From contig CAIMNF010000482.1 of the NCBI GenBank assembly GCA_903842755.1, positions 1-13,948 of the forward strand: 13,948 nucleotides of DNA. Direction: 5' to 3'. Origin of the DNA: Oligoflexia bacterium (lineage in GTDB: Bacteria > Bdellovibrionota > UBA1018 > CAIMNF01). The notes below the pieces were generated by a model. That model saw only the letters and a program-made list of their open reading frames with translations, ran no database searches and was not told the DNA's origin. Position numbers and translations under genes: made by a program. Below, piece by piece: positions 7,559 to 13,948 of this stretch (within the stretch, counting starts at the first letter, position 1; every line of letters begins with the position of its first letter).

Positions 7559-8383
7559 ATGCAATCCTTTAAAAATAAAGTGGTTTGGGTTACCGGTGCA
7601 AGTAGCGGAATTGGCGAAGCGTTAGCAAAAGATTTTGCTCGCAAAGGTGCAAAGGTCATCCTTACGGCGCGGAGAAAAGATCGGTTAGAGCAAGTGGCTC
7701 AACAAATTCACCACGAACTGGGCCGACAAGATATAGCAAAAGTATTGCCACTGGATTTGCTTCTTTACGAACAAGTGCAAAATGCAGTAGAGCAGGCCAT
7801 TGCTCTTTTTGGTGGAGTCGATGTGCTGGTGAATAACGCCGGTGCAAGCCAGCGTTCGCTGGTCGTCGATACTCCCTTTTGTGTTGAAAAGAAAATGATC
7901 GATCTCGATTTGATGAGCCCCATTGCGCTTACGAAAGCCATACTACCGCATTTTTTAAGCCGGAAAACGGGAAGAGTTATCGTCACAAGTAGTGTGATGG
8001 GGTATTTGGAGCTTCCAGGAAATGCGACTTACGCCTGCGTGAAACACGGCCTAAATGGGTATTTTTATTCGCTAGGGTACGAACTGAAAAAATATGGAAT
8101 TTTAGTTCAAGTGCTTGAACCGGGCTTTGTAAAAACCGAAATCACTCTCAATGCAATAACGGCGAGCGGAGTGCCCTATGGAAAAATGGACAATACCCAT
8201 GCAAGGGCCATGAGCGCAGAGGAGTTTTCAAGGCGCGCGATAAAAAAATTGGAACAAAATTCCGAGGAAATTATCATCGCGGGCAAAGAAATCATCGCAC
8301 TTTATGTGCGGTGCTGGTTTCCGTCACTTTACCGCAAGTTTGTCCACCGATTTGCATTTAGAATATTTAAAGATCGATTTTGA
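7559..8383 (+). CDS. Short-chain dehydrogenase/reductase (DHRS7-like)
   Basis: A 274-residue classical SDR enzyme, an NAD(P)-dependent oxidoreductase. Visible motifs are the dinucleotide-binding TGASSGIG at 12-19, TARRKDRLE at 36-44 (basic residues after the second strand favour NADP), DLLL around the adenine pocket, NNAG at 92-95, catalytic Ser145 in TSSVMG, and Tyr158 and Lys162 in YACVKHG, followed by EPGFVKTEI. The GASQRSLVVDTP segment and the NAITASG stretch resemble the DHRS7 subgroup, and the hydrophobic C-terminal tail (about 255-272) could touch the membrane. The substrate is unknown; lipid or retinoid/steroid-like alcohols are typical of relatives. The ATG at 7559 starts right before the conserved fold and has no clear ribosome-binding site. 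It lies 56 bases after the preceding gene and meets the dipeptidase gene tail-to-tail with only three bases between. Confidence 0.93.
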   Translation: MQSFKNKVVWVTGASSGIGEALAKDFARKGAKVILTARRKDRLEQVAQQIHHELGRQDIAKVLPLDLLLYEQVQNAVEQAIALFGGVDVLVNNAGASQRSLVVDTPFCVEKKMIDLDLMSPIALTKAILPHFLSRKTGRVIVTSSVMGYLELPGNATYACVKHGLNGYFYSLGYELKKYGILVQVLEPGFVKTEITLNAITASGVPYGKMDNTHARAMSAEEFSRRAIKKLEQNSEEIIIAGKEIIALYVRCWFPSLYRKFVHRFAFRIFKDRF

Positions 8384-8386
8384 GGC

Positions 8387-9178
8387 TTATTCTCTCTCTT
8401 TTACAGGAAAGTTAAAAAAGCGGTCGGGATAGGGTTCGGTTGAAAGCGTATAATGCCACCATTCGGATTCAATTCCTTTAAACCCATGTTTTTCCATCAG
8501 GGTACGGAGTAGGGTGCGGTTCGCCTTTTGAGCTTCAGAAATTTGGTTAGAATGAGTATGCGCAAGGGGATCAAAACAATCATAGCCCGTCCCAAAATCT
8601 AAAGAATTGTCCATAAAACGTTTATTTGCTGGCAATGTGCAACCTGAAAGCGTGTCGCCGGGGCCGTATTTCTCTTGCAAGGGTACGGGGAGAGGAACCA
8701 GGGTCAGGTCTACCGTGCTCCCGCGGGAATGCCCGGATTGATGAGCAATATAGCCATCTTTGAATAGATTTTCTTTGTTTTCACGGGGATAGAATTCGGC
8801 TTTCATTACTAAATCGGTTAAATCCTTTGCCCAAAGGACGAACTGATCCACTGCACTCGTGGGTCGGTAGCAATCATATACTTTTAGGGTGAGCGATTGG
8901 GCTTGAAGTTCAATTTGAATTTGATTCAAGGCCATTGCTGTGGGTTCCGTCAGGATGCAAACCGGATCCTGATAGCCTTTGACCTTCCGACCAGTAAAAT
9001 TATGAAAGGTAGCGTATCGAATTTCTTCTATAATGCTTGGGGAAAGATCATGGAGATACACAAAACCTTTTGGAAGCGATGGATTAAGGTCGATCAACTT
9101 TTGGCTTGCGCACGCCACAAGCGAGTTCACGAACAAGAGCGATAATAGGAAGCACAGAGAGGCTAAAGAATTCTTCAT
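8387..9178 (-). CDS. D-alanyl-D-alanine dipeptidase lipoprotein (VanX/DdpX-like, peptidase M15D)
   Basis: A 263-residue zinc dipeptidase that would cleave D-Ala-D-Ala, a product of peptidoglycan turnover, or related D-dipeptides. The zinc site is complete: SGHSRGSTVD at 148-157 supplies His150 and Asp157, and EWWHYTL at 239-245 supplies the catalytic Glu239 and His242. The DCYRP element at 102-106 carries the Arg that corresponds to the conserved active-site Arg of VanX. The N-terminus is a signal peptide with a lipobox LVAC (20-23), so it should be a lipid-anchored envelope protein, unlike cytoplasmic VanX of the vancomycin clusters. No vanH, vanA, vanR or vanS homologue is present in the window. 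This argues for a nutritional or cell-wall recycling role rather than glycopeptide resistance. It starts one base after the stop of the membrane protein gene, so translation is probably coupled. Confidence 0.92.
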   Translation of the reverse strand: MKNSLASLCFLLSLLFVNSLVACASQKLIDLNPSLPKGFVYLHDLSPSIIEEIRYATFHNFTGRKVKGYQDPVCILTEPTAMALNQIQIELQAQSLTLKVYDCYRPTSAVDQFVLWAKDLTDLVMKAEFYPRENKENLFKDGYIAHQSGHSRGSTVDLTLVPLPVPLQEKYGPGDTLSGCTLPANKRFMDNSLDFGTGYDCFDPLAHTHSNQISEAQKANRTLLRTLMEKHGFKGIESEWWHYTLSTEPYPDRFFNFPVKERE

Positions 9179-9179
9179 T

Positions 9180-9638
9180 CTACAGTTTTAGCATAGAAAA
9201 CATGAGGAAGAAGCCTAGTCCTCTCAAGATCAAGGTTGCATACCCCAGTTTTCGGTGGAGTGTTTTAGTTTGGGGGCCAGACTTTTTCTGAATGAGCTGA
9301 TAACCCAAATAAATCATCGGAAAATATAAAACAGTTGCAGAAGTTGAGCAAAAAATATGGGCTTGATTTAAGGCAGAGAGCTTAAATGCAATGGCAGTGG
9401 CGACCGCGTTCCGTTGAACCTGTAAGGTTAGGACAATCGCCAGGTCAGAAACAATCCCCAAAGTCATTAGAAGCGCGTGCTTTCGTTGGTCCTTTTGCCG
9501 GTAGGTAAATCCAATGAGCAGAATAAAAAAGTTCAGGGTGGCCAAGAACATAAACCCGGTTACCCATGGGTAAAGAATAGCCGCGACGTAAGCTCCAAGT
9601 ACCGAGATGAAAACGCTGGGGTTTTTAATGAATTTCAT
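9180..9638 (-). CDS. Small multi-spanning membrane protein (possibly DUF420-like)
   Basis: A 152-residue hydrophobic protein with four or five predicted membrane helices, at roughly 10-25, 29-45, 57-72, 93-115 and 130-150. Polar loops hold conserved-looking histidines at 54 (RKHALLM), 94 (NQAHIF) and 128 (KTLHRKLG). The helix count, the size, and histidines before and between the helices recall DUF420, a family linked to heme and cytochrome oxidase assembly, but I cannot confirm membership by eye. No oxidase or heme-biosynthesis gene lies nearby. The dipeptidase lipoprotein follows after a single base, so the two form an operon. A functional link between them is not obvious. The ATG at 9638 has no clear ribosome-binding site, and an inverted repeat sits just upstream at 9642-9658. 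Confidence 0.75.
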   Translation of the reverse strand: MKFIKNPSVFISVLGAYVAAILYPWVTGFMFLATLNFFILLIGFTYRQKDQRKHALLMTLGIVSDLAIVLTLQVQRNAVATAIAFKLSALNQAHIFCSTSATVLYFPMIYLGYQLIQKKSGPQTKTLHRKLGYATLILRGLGFFLMFSMLKL

Positions 9639-9641
9639 TTA

Positions 9642-9658
9642 AAGTAAGACTAACTTAC
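9642..9658. promoter_or_regulatory. Inverted repeat in a divergent intergenic gap (possible operator)
   Basis: The 44-base gap between the divergent genes starting at 9638 (minus) and 9683 (plus) holds GTAAG (9644-9648), five bases, then CTTAC (9654-9658). An overlapping imperfect palindrome covers 9642-9656 and is centred on 9649. It sits directly before the minus-strand start and could be a repressor site. No well-spaced -35/-10 pair was seen. Confidence 0.3.
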
Positions 9659-9682
9659 GAATAAGGAACGAGTAAAGAATAT

Positions 9683-10999
9683 ATGTCTACCCGTCTAATC
9701 TTTGGTTTTTTCTTCTTGGCAGGCTTGGCATTCATTGCGCCAGCACACGCAACCGCACACGTTCTTAAAGTTTTGCAGTTTAATTTTAATAGCGAATTAG
9801 TGCTTGAAGATCACGACTACCGTTTTAGGGATCGTCGTTTTGATGCGATGGTTGAATGGATTGAAAAAAACGCCCCCGATGTCGTTTTTTTGCAAGAAGG
9901 GTGGAATTACCATCACAGTCGCTCGGTCATTCAAGCTTTGGGCCTGGCGACCGGCTATGATTACGCATACCGCGTGGGCGAGGGGATTCCATTTTTGTAT
10001 GCAGACAGCGATGGGCTTTTGGTAAAGAAATCGTTACATTTTTTCGATCGCTCTAGCTCAGAACTTCCCCATGGTGGACCGGAAATTGGAAGTGGGCGGG
10101 GCTGGGTTCTTCCGCTGGGCGCGAATTCCTACGGAGTGGGAGGCAAAATTACACTCGAAGACGGCTCCTTCGTTTACCTCTATTCTACGCACCTGGTTTC
10201 GGTGGGGAAATTTGCGAATCAGGACGATTTAAAGGCGATTCATCGTCTTATTTTATCCCGTGCTCAGGCGGACGGTGTTGCACAAGATCAGATTCAGGCA
10301 ATTATAGCCGGTGATTTCAATTCCATCCCGACCGATTTTGCGCCCCTGACTTTAACGAATCTTGGATACCACGATACCTTTGCCGAGTCCCATCCCGGTT
10401 TATCGACCGCCTCCGCTTCTTGCACGAGTTGTAGCGATTCCACAACAGAGTATTTTAATCCAATGACTGTGGCTCCAGGCTTAATTCCAAAGCAAGCGAA
10501 GCTTGGAACCAATGATCGAATTGATTATGTTTTCGCAAAAGGCCCACTTGTAACATCCTTGGCTTCGACTATCATTTTTAACGAGCCGATCGAAAACCAG
10601 TGGATGAGTGACCATTTCGGAGTGTTGAGCACCATTGCATTTGGTGGCGTTCCCGCGTCCGGGCAAGATTACCCAAATCCTTTACGGGAAGAAGTGCACC
10701 CGGATACGTTCAGTCTAAATCTTCATCTCAGTCGGGAAAGTTTTTCACAGGCAAATCCGGATCACATTCTTCAAGCGGTTTCGGCATCAAGAGGGGTCAC
10801 TTTTGTGAATGATTCCCCTTGGAGACTAAAAATAAATTGGACGGGGAGCGGGCTAGTGTGGGCGAGCAACCACGTGAAATTGAAGAAACATGAAGCCTCC
10901 GCGTTTTATTTTGATCCCAATGAAACTTATCGGTTTACCATCAAGTGTCTGGGCACCAAGCGGCAAATATCGGGTTGGGTAAAATCCTCACTCAAATAA
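9683..10999 (+). CDS. Secreted endonuclease/exonuclease/phosphatase-family enzyme with extra C-terminal domain
   Basis: A 438-residue member of the EEP fold (DNase I, exonuclease III, sphingomyelinase C). Residues 1-24 are a signal peptide ending AHATA. The metal and phosphate residues are in order: Asn in LQFNFN (31-36), Glu72 in FLQEGW, His170 in STHLVS, Asp211 and Asn213 in AGDFNS, Asp278 and Asp281 in DRIDYVF, and Asp310-His311 in MSDHFG. All expected catalytic elements are present, so it is probably active outside the cytoplasm as a nuclease, sphingomyelinase-like or phosphoinositide phosphatase-like enzyme. Sequence motifs alone do not decide which. Residues about 325-438 extend past the fold and look beta-rich (VTFVNDSPWRLKINW near 345-359), perhaps a binding domain. 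AAGGAACGAG upstream of ATG 9683 could serve as a somewhat distant ribosome-binding site. The GH1 gene follows after 29 bases, suggesting co-transcription. Confidence 0.9.
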   Translation: MSTRLIFGFFFLAGLAFIAPAHATAHVLKVLQFNFNSELVLEDHDYRFRDRRFDAMVEWIEKNAPDVVFLQEGWNYHHSRSVIQALGLATGYDYAYRVGEGIPFLYADSDGLLVKKSLHFFDRSSSELPHGGPEIGSGRGWVLPLGANSYGVGGKITLEDGSFVYLYSTHLVSVGKFANQDDLKAIHRLILSRAQADGVAQDQIQAIIAGDFNSIPTDFAPLTLTNLGYHDTFAESHPGLSTASASCTSCSDSTTEYFNPMTVAPGLIPKQAKLGTNDRIDYVFAKGPLVTSLASTIIFNEPIENQWMSDHFGVLSTIAFGGVPASGQDYPNPLREEVHPDTFSLNLHLSRESFSQANPDHILQAVSASRGVTFVNDSPWRLKINWTGSGLVWASNHVKLKKHEASAFYFDPNETYRFTIKCLGTKRQISGWVKSSLK

Positions 11000-11028
11000 A
11001 AATAATCTGTGGTAAGTTTTGAGAACGG

Positions 11029-12348
11029 ATGGTCTTTCTTGCGTTCATTTATTGGGGATTTGCTCAAGCTTCGGGTTCTACTTTTCCTGCTCAATTCCAT
11101 TGGTGCGCGGCCACGGCGGCCTATCAGATCGAGGGCGGAAATCAAAAATCGGATTGGTGGGAGTGGGAACAGATTCCAGGACATCTTAAAAATGAGCCAA
11201 AATCCGGCAAAGCCTGTGACTCTTGGAATCGGTATCCGCAAGATGTCCAGGCGCTAAAAAGTCTTCACGCAGATACCTATCGCATGTCGATCGAGTGGTC
11301 GCGCCTGGAGCCCTCCGAAGGGGTTTGGGACCACGAGGCGGTTCTCCATTATCGAAAAGAAGTTCAAGCTCTTTTAGCGGCTGGCATTACTCCGTTGATT
11401 ACGCTTCATCATTTTACTTTTCCGACCTGGGTGAGATTAAAAGGGGGCTGGGAATGGAGCGGCCTTCCGAGGGCGTTTGGCGACTTCGCAGATGTGGTTC
11501 GACTGCAGATTTCACCCGAGGTCAAAAATTACGTCACCATTAACGAGCCTTTTGTGAACATTATTTCGGGCTATTTAGTGGGGGTCGTTCCACCAGGAGA
11601 AAAAAGGGGGCTGCAAGGCTTAGTGTCTCCCTTAATTGGATTGCTCAAGGCTCATGCAGAGGTGGCTAAACGGTATCATGCCGCAAACTTAAAAGTGGGA
11701 ATGGCCCACCATTTGAGGGAAATCTTACCGGCTACGGCCTGGAACCCCTTAGATTATTTAGTGACCTATGCGATCAGTAATGCATGGAACTGGGCGATTC
11801 CAGAAGCGTTAGAGAGCGGTGTTTTTAAAATCAATGTTTTAGGGTTCATTCGCGCAAGCGAAGAGATCCCTTATTTAAAAAATTCACAAGATTTTGTTGG
11901 GGTGAATTATTACACCCGGGATCGATTTTCACTGACGGAGTTAATTCAGGCCATTACGGGACGCGCCCCGCTCAACGGCAAAATGGACCCTGAAAATTGG
12001 GAGTATTATCCACAGGGTTTAGAGAGCTTGCTTAAAGAAGTTTCAAAGCGCTTTGAAGGCAAGCCGATTTGGATCACGGAGAATGGTTATGAGGATGCTC
12101 GGGAAGGACAGTCGGACAGTAAGCGGGTTAAATTTTTACGGGACCATTTGCAATCGGTACTGAATGCCATTCAAGCGGGAGCGCGGGTCCAAGGGTATTG
12201 CTATTGGTCGCTTCTTGATAATTTTGAGTGGATTTATGGCTTTACACCAAGGTTTGGCCTTTACGAGACGAATTATCAGACCTTCGAGCGTAAGCCACGA
12301 GCCAGTGCCCAGTTTTTTAGAGATGTGGCAACACGCAATCAATTATAA
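11029..12348 (+). CDS. Glycoside hydrolase family 1 enzyme, probably exported
   Basis: A 439-residue retaining beta-glycosidase. The acid/base Glu173 lies in TINEP (170-174) and the nucleophile Glu351 in ITENG (349-353). Other GH1 hallmarks are FHWCAATAAYQIEGG (23-37), RMSIEWSRLEP (85-95), LHHFTFPTW (126-134), GVNYYTRD (291-298) and YWSLLDNFEWIYGF (392-405). Length is normal for GH1, and beta-glucosidase, beta-galactosidase or related activity is possible. The first 16 residues (MVFLAFIYWGFAQASG) look like a short signal peptide without the usual positive charge. An in-frame TGA at 11020-11022 rules out an earlier start in this frame. Many GH1 enzymes are cytoplasmic, so export is notable if real. 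The ribosome-binding site is weak. The gene follows the EEP enzyme by 29 bases and meets the cysteine peptidase gene tail-to-tail with five bases between. Confidence 0.93.
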   Translation: MVFLAFIYWGFAQASGSTFPAQFHWCAATAAYQIEGGNQKSDWWEWEQIPGHLKNEPKSGKACDSWNRYPQDVQALKSLHADTYRMSIEWSRLEPSEGVWDHEAVLHYRKEVQALLAAGITPLITLHHFTFPTWVRLKGGWEWSGLPRAFGDFADVVRLQISPEVKNYVTINEPFVNIISGYLVGVVPPGEKRGLQGLVSPLIGLLKAHAEVAKRYHAANLKVGMAHHLREILPATAWNPLDYLVTYAISNAWNWAIPEALESGVFKINVLGFIRASEEIPYLKNSQDFVGVNYYTRDRFSLTELIQAITGRAPLNGKMDPENWEYYPQGLESLLKEVSKRFEGKPIWITENGYEDAREGQSDSKRVKFLRDHLQSVLNAIQAGARVQGYCYWSLLDNFEWIYGFTPRFGLYETNYQTFERKPRASAQFFRDVATRNQL

Positions 12349-12353
12349 GGATA

Positions 12354-13370
12354 TTAAAGTTTTTTTCCTTTGGTAATACTTACTTCGCTCGTCATGGCTT
12401 TAAAGAGGTTTCGCTCTGGAACATTTAAAACGCCGCCCGTGCAATTGAGCCGTGGATCGTAAGGATAGCTGCTGCAATCGGCTCCCCACGAGTTTTTTAG
12501 TCTGTAAGTGCACGATTGAGTAACGGGGTCAAAATAACGTCCCACGATCAGAACTGTATGGAGGTCGCCAATTGATTTTGGAAAGTGATCGATATTGTCA
12601 AATAGGCCAGCAAAGAAATCTAGGCTAACGGGCATGTGATGATCTAATTGCGCGTTGATGTTTTGGATGGAATGAAAGCCCTTAAATTTAAAACTTACTT
12701 TTATCGGGGTGCGAGGAAAAGGAATTCGTTCTGATCCACAAGCGGCTGTGCGAAGGTCTTCGAGAATAGAGTGATGAGTCGCATTTTTTAAGATCTTAAA
12801 AAAGGCTGATTTATCCACGTTTTTAAAGGTGTAATAAAAACTAAGCTGATCCTCGGTATGAATCACTCCGTGCGCAACTTGTTCTTGTAAATCATAGATT
12901 TCGGTAATGGATTGCAGAATTTCTTGCGAAAACGATTGTTGGGAATGAGTGTCTACTCGGTTCCAGGCATTGGAAGGAAAAGTGCTCTCCTCACAGTAGC
13001 CTTGAGGTAAAATCTTTTTTATGGCGGTCTTGATTAGTCCAGTGTCAGGCGGCATATTCCAGTTTCCGGAGGCAACGCGAGTAATAAAAGTGACCAATTT
13101 TGAAAAGTCAGTTTTCGAATAATTGATGGCAATATCGGCAGCAGAGATTTGGGTTGGAATTTTAAACGTATACTGTAAAAAATCGGCCGCGGCGTTTGCA
13201 TAACACCAATCAATCTTTCCTTGGTCGCGCACGGGGAGAGGGAAAGAGTCCCGGACATCCGTTGAAGTGCATTGATTTTCCGTCGTGCGGAGAAAAGACT
13301 CGGATCCAAAAGCTTGGGTGCATAGCCCAAACGCAAGTCCAATTACGCAATAATAGTACACAAATTTCAT
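12354..13370 (-). CDS. Secreted papain-like cysteine peptidase (C1 family)
   Basis: A 338-residue protein from ATG 13370, which has a GGGGGG run a few bases upstream. A TTG start at 13448 would bury the signal peptide and is rejected. Residues 1-22 are a signal peptide ending in QAFG. Papain-fold catalytic residues are visible: Gln50 and Cys56 in PVRDQGKIDWCYANAA, six positions apart as in papain (Gln19/Cys25), His271 in GDLHTVLIVG, and Asn293 in RLKNSWG. There are several extra cysteines (34, 126, 211, 287, 299, 310), suggesting disulphides in an exported enzyme. The catalytic domain starts about 25 residues after the likely cleavage site, so there is no room for a classical inhibitory propeptide. 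A long insert of about 200 residues separates Cys from His. Likely role: degradation of proteins in the periplasm or outside the cell. Confidence 0.87.
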   Translation of the reverse strand: MKFVYYYCVIGLAFGLCTQAFGSESFLRTTENQCTSTDVRDSFPLPVRDQGKIDWCYANAAADFLQYTFKIPTQISAADIAINYSKTDFSKLVTFITRVASGNWNMPPDTGLIKTAIKKILPQGYCEESTFPSNAWNRVDTHSQQSFSQEILQSITEIYDLQEQVAHGVIHTEDQLSFYYTFKNVDKSAFFKILKNATHHSILEDLRTAACGSERIPFPRTPIKVSFKFKGFHSIQNINAQLDHHMPVSLDFFAGLFDNIDHFPKSIGDLHTVLIVGRYFDPVTQSCTYRLKNSWGADCSSYPYDPRLNCTGGVLNVPERNLFKAMTSEVSITKGKKL

Positions 13371-13493
13371 GAATTCCCCCCGAGTTCTAATTCTAACGTG
13401 GGTCATTTGAATTTGGAGGAGAAATAAATCAACCCCTTGTCTTGTCAAAAAGAAGTCGCTACTCTAACAGCTCTAAAAAGAAGGAAAAATAGA
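13371..13493. promoter_or_regulatory. Divergent intergenic region with candidate promoter elements
   Basis: This gap must hold the promoters of the peptidase (minus) and the glycosyltransferase (plus). On the minus strand a consensus TTGACA lies at 13448-13443, but the matching -10 is poor. A TAGAAT at 13395-13390 is a better -10 without a good -35. On the plus strand TTGTCA (13442-13447) is 17 bases from TAACAG (13465-13470), a weak pair that would start transcription shortly before the AAGG ribosome-binding site of the gene at 13494. The two -35-like motifs overlap. Confidence 0.3.
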
Positions 13494-13948
13494 ATGAAAA
13501 AACGGTGGTTTGCGGTCATCGCTGCGTTAGGTCTGTTGGCATTTTTATTGATTGAGCTTAGATTTTTGCCGCTTTATTCGCTTTGGGATGATGAGTCAAT
13601 TGCGGTACTGTACGCACAGTCTGTACGTGCTACGGGTGACACCACAGTGATTAGGGGACATAATATTGTTGCTTACCGGAATGGGATACAGAATAGTTCA
13701 GATTTTAAAAACCGATATGATCCCCCATTTCAGTCTTACTTTCTTGCTCCATTTGTTAAAGGTGCATTTGAGAGTGTTCCTGAGGATCCATTCAGTCTAC
13801 GAATTCCCTTTTTGACCCTTGGATTTTTGAGTTTATTTCTTATTTATCGACGGCTAGGCAAATTAAATTTGCCGGCCCCTTTGATTGCTCAGTTTGCATG
13901 CTTGACGATTGGATTATCCCCGCTCCTTTTGTACTCGATTCAAGTGCG
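13494..13948 (+). CDS. GT-C glycosyltransferase (PMT/ArnT, GT39-like), N-terminal part (runs off right edge)
   Basis: The 151 visible codons start with a membrane helix (about 5-22) ending in ELRFLPLY. They continue with WDDESIAVLYAQSVRATG at 31-48, which holds the acidic pair typical of the first periplasmic loop of GT-C enzymes. DPPFQSYFLAPFV at 76-88 and SLRIPFLTLGFLSLFLIY at 101-118 then follow the usual family order, with a third hydrophobic segment at about 128-148. Such enzymes transfer sugars from polyprenyl-phosphate donors to lipid A, proteins or other envelope targets on the periplasmic side. Acceptor and donor cannot be told from the fragment. AAGG is nine bases or so upstream of the ATG at 13494. 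It is divergent from the cysteine peptidase gene. Confidence 0.8.
   Translation, partial: MKKRWFAVIAALGLLAFLLIELRFLPLYSLWDDESIAVLYAQSVRATGDTTVIRGHNIVAYRNGIQNSSDFKNRYDPPFQSYFLAPFVKGAFESVPEDPFSLRIPFLTLGFLSLFLIYRRLGKLNLPAPLIAQFACLTIGLSPLLLYSIQV

Noticed and set aside
8387..9178. Vancomycin-resistance vanX gene
   Set aside because: No vanH, vanA or regulatory genes are present, and the protein is a lipoprotein. DdpX-like envelope dipeptidase is the safer reading.

Overview
This window looks like a chromosomal stretch of a Gram-negative bacterium of moderate GC. Most products carry N-terminal Sec-type signal peptides, there is one clear lipobox, and intergenic gaps are short. The density of exported hydrolases (phosphoesterases, a nuclease-like enzyme, a glycosidase, a papain-like protease, a D-Ala-D-Ala dipeptidase) would fit a predatory or scavenging lineage such as Bdellovibrionota, but there is no taxonomic marker gene, so this is only an inference. 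I saw no rRNA, tRNA, CRISPR array, insertion sequence or integrase.

Layout. (a) 1-1848, minus strand: a ParB-like protein, an amino-acid-type ABC ATPase without permease or binding protein, and the start of a DprA/Smf gene that runs off the left edge. (b) 1992-3328, plus strand: an exported phosphoesterase of the acid phosphatase/phospholipase C superfamily, split in two frames at a run of nine T. Its N-terminal half resembles DUF3465. (c) 3514-7502, plus strand: a two-gene unit with an ATGA overlap. It encodes a secreted protein of unknown family, whose signal peptide is built on a 15-bp tandem repeat, and an 867-residue secreted protein. The C-terminal half of the larger protein has the motif order of phage-type (T5 A1-like) metallophosphoesterases. 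(d) 7559-8383, plus: a short-chain dehydrogenase resembling DHRS7. (e) 8387-9638, minus: a small multi-spanning membrane protein and a VanX/DdpX-type D-Ala-D-Ala dipeptidase lipoprotein, one base apart. (f) 9683-12348, plus: a secreted endonuclease/exonuclease/phosphatase-fold enzyme and a GH1 glycosidase with a signal-like N-terminus. (g) 12354-13370, minus: a secreted papain-like cysteine peptidase. (h) 13494 to the right edge, plus: the start of a GT-C (PMT/ArnT-like) glycosyltransferase.

How the genes fit together. The central 11 kb reads as a collection of envelope or extracellular enzymes rather than one pathway. They could attack phosphoesters, nucleic acids or lipids, beta-glycosides, peptides and peptidoglycan stem dipeptides. 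The most novel part is the pair at 3514-7502. The most testable oddity is the T9 frameshift at 2636-2644, which could be a homopolymer sequencing error, a pseudogene, a phase-variable switch or a transcriptional slippage site.
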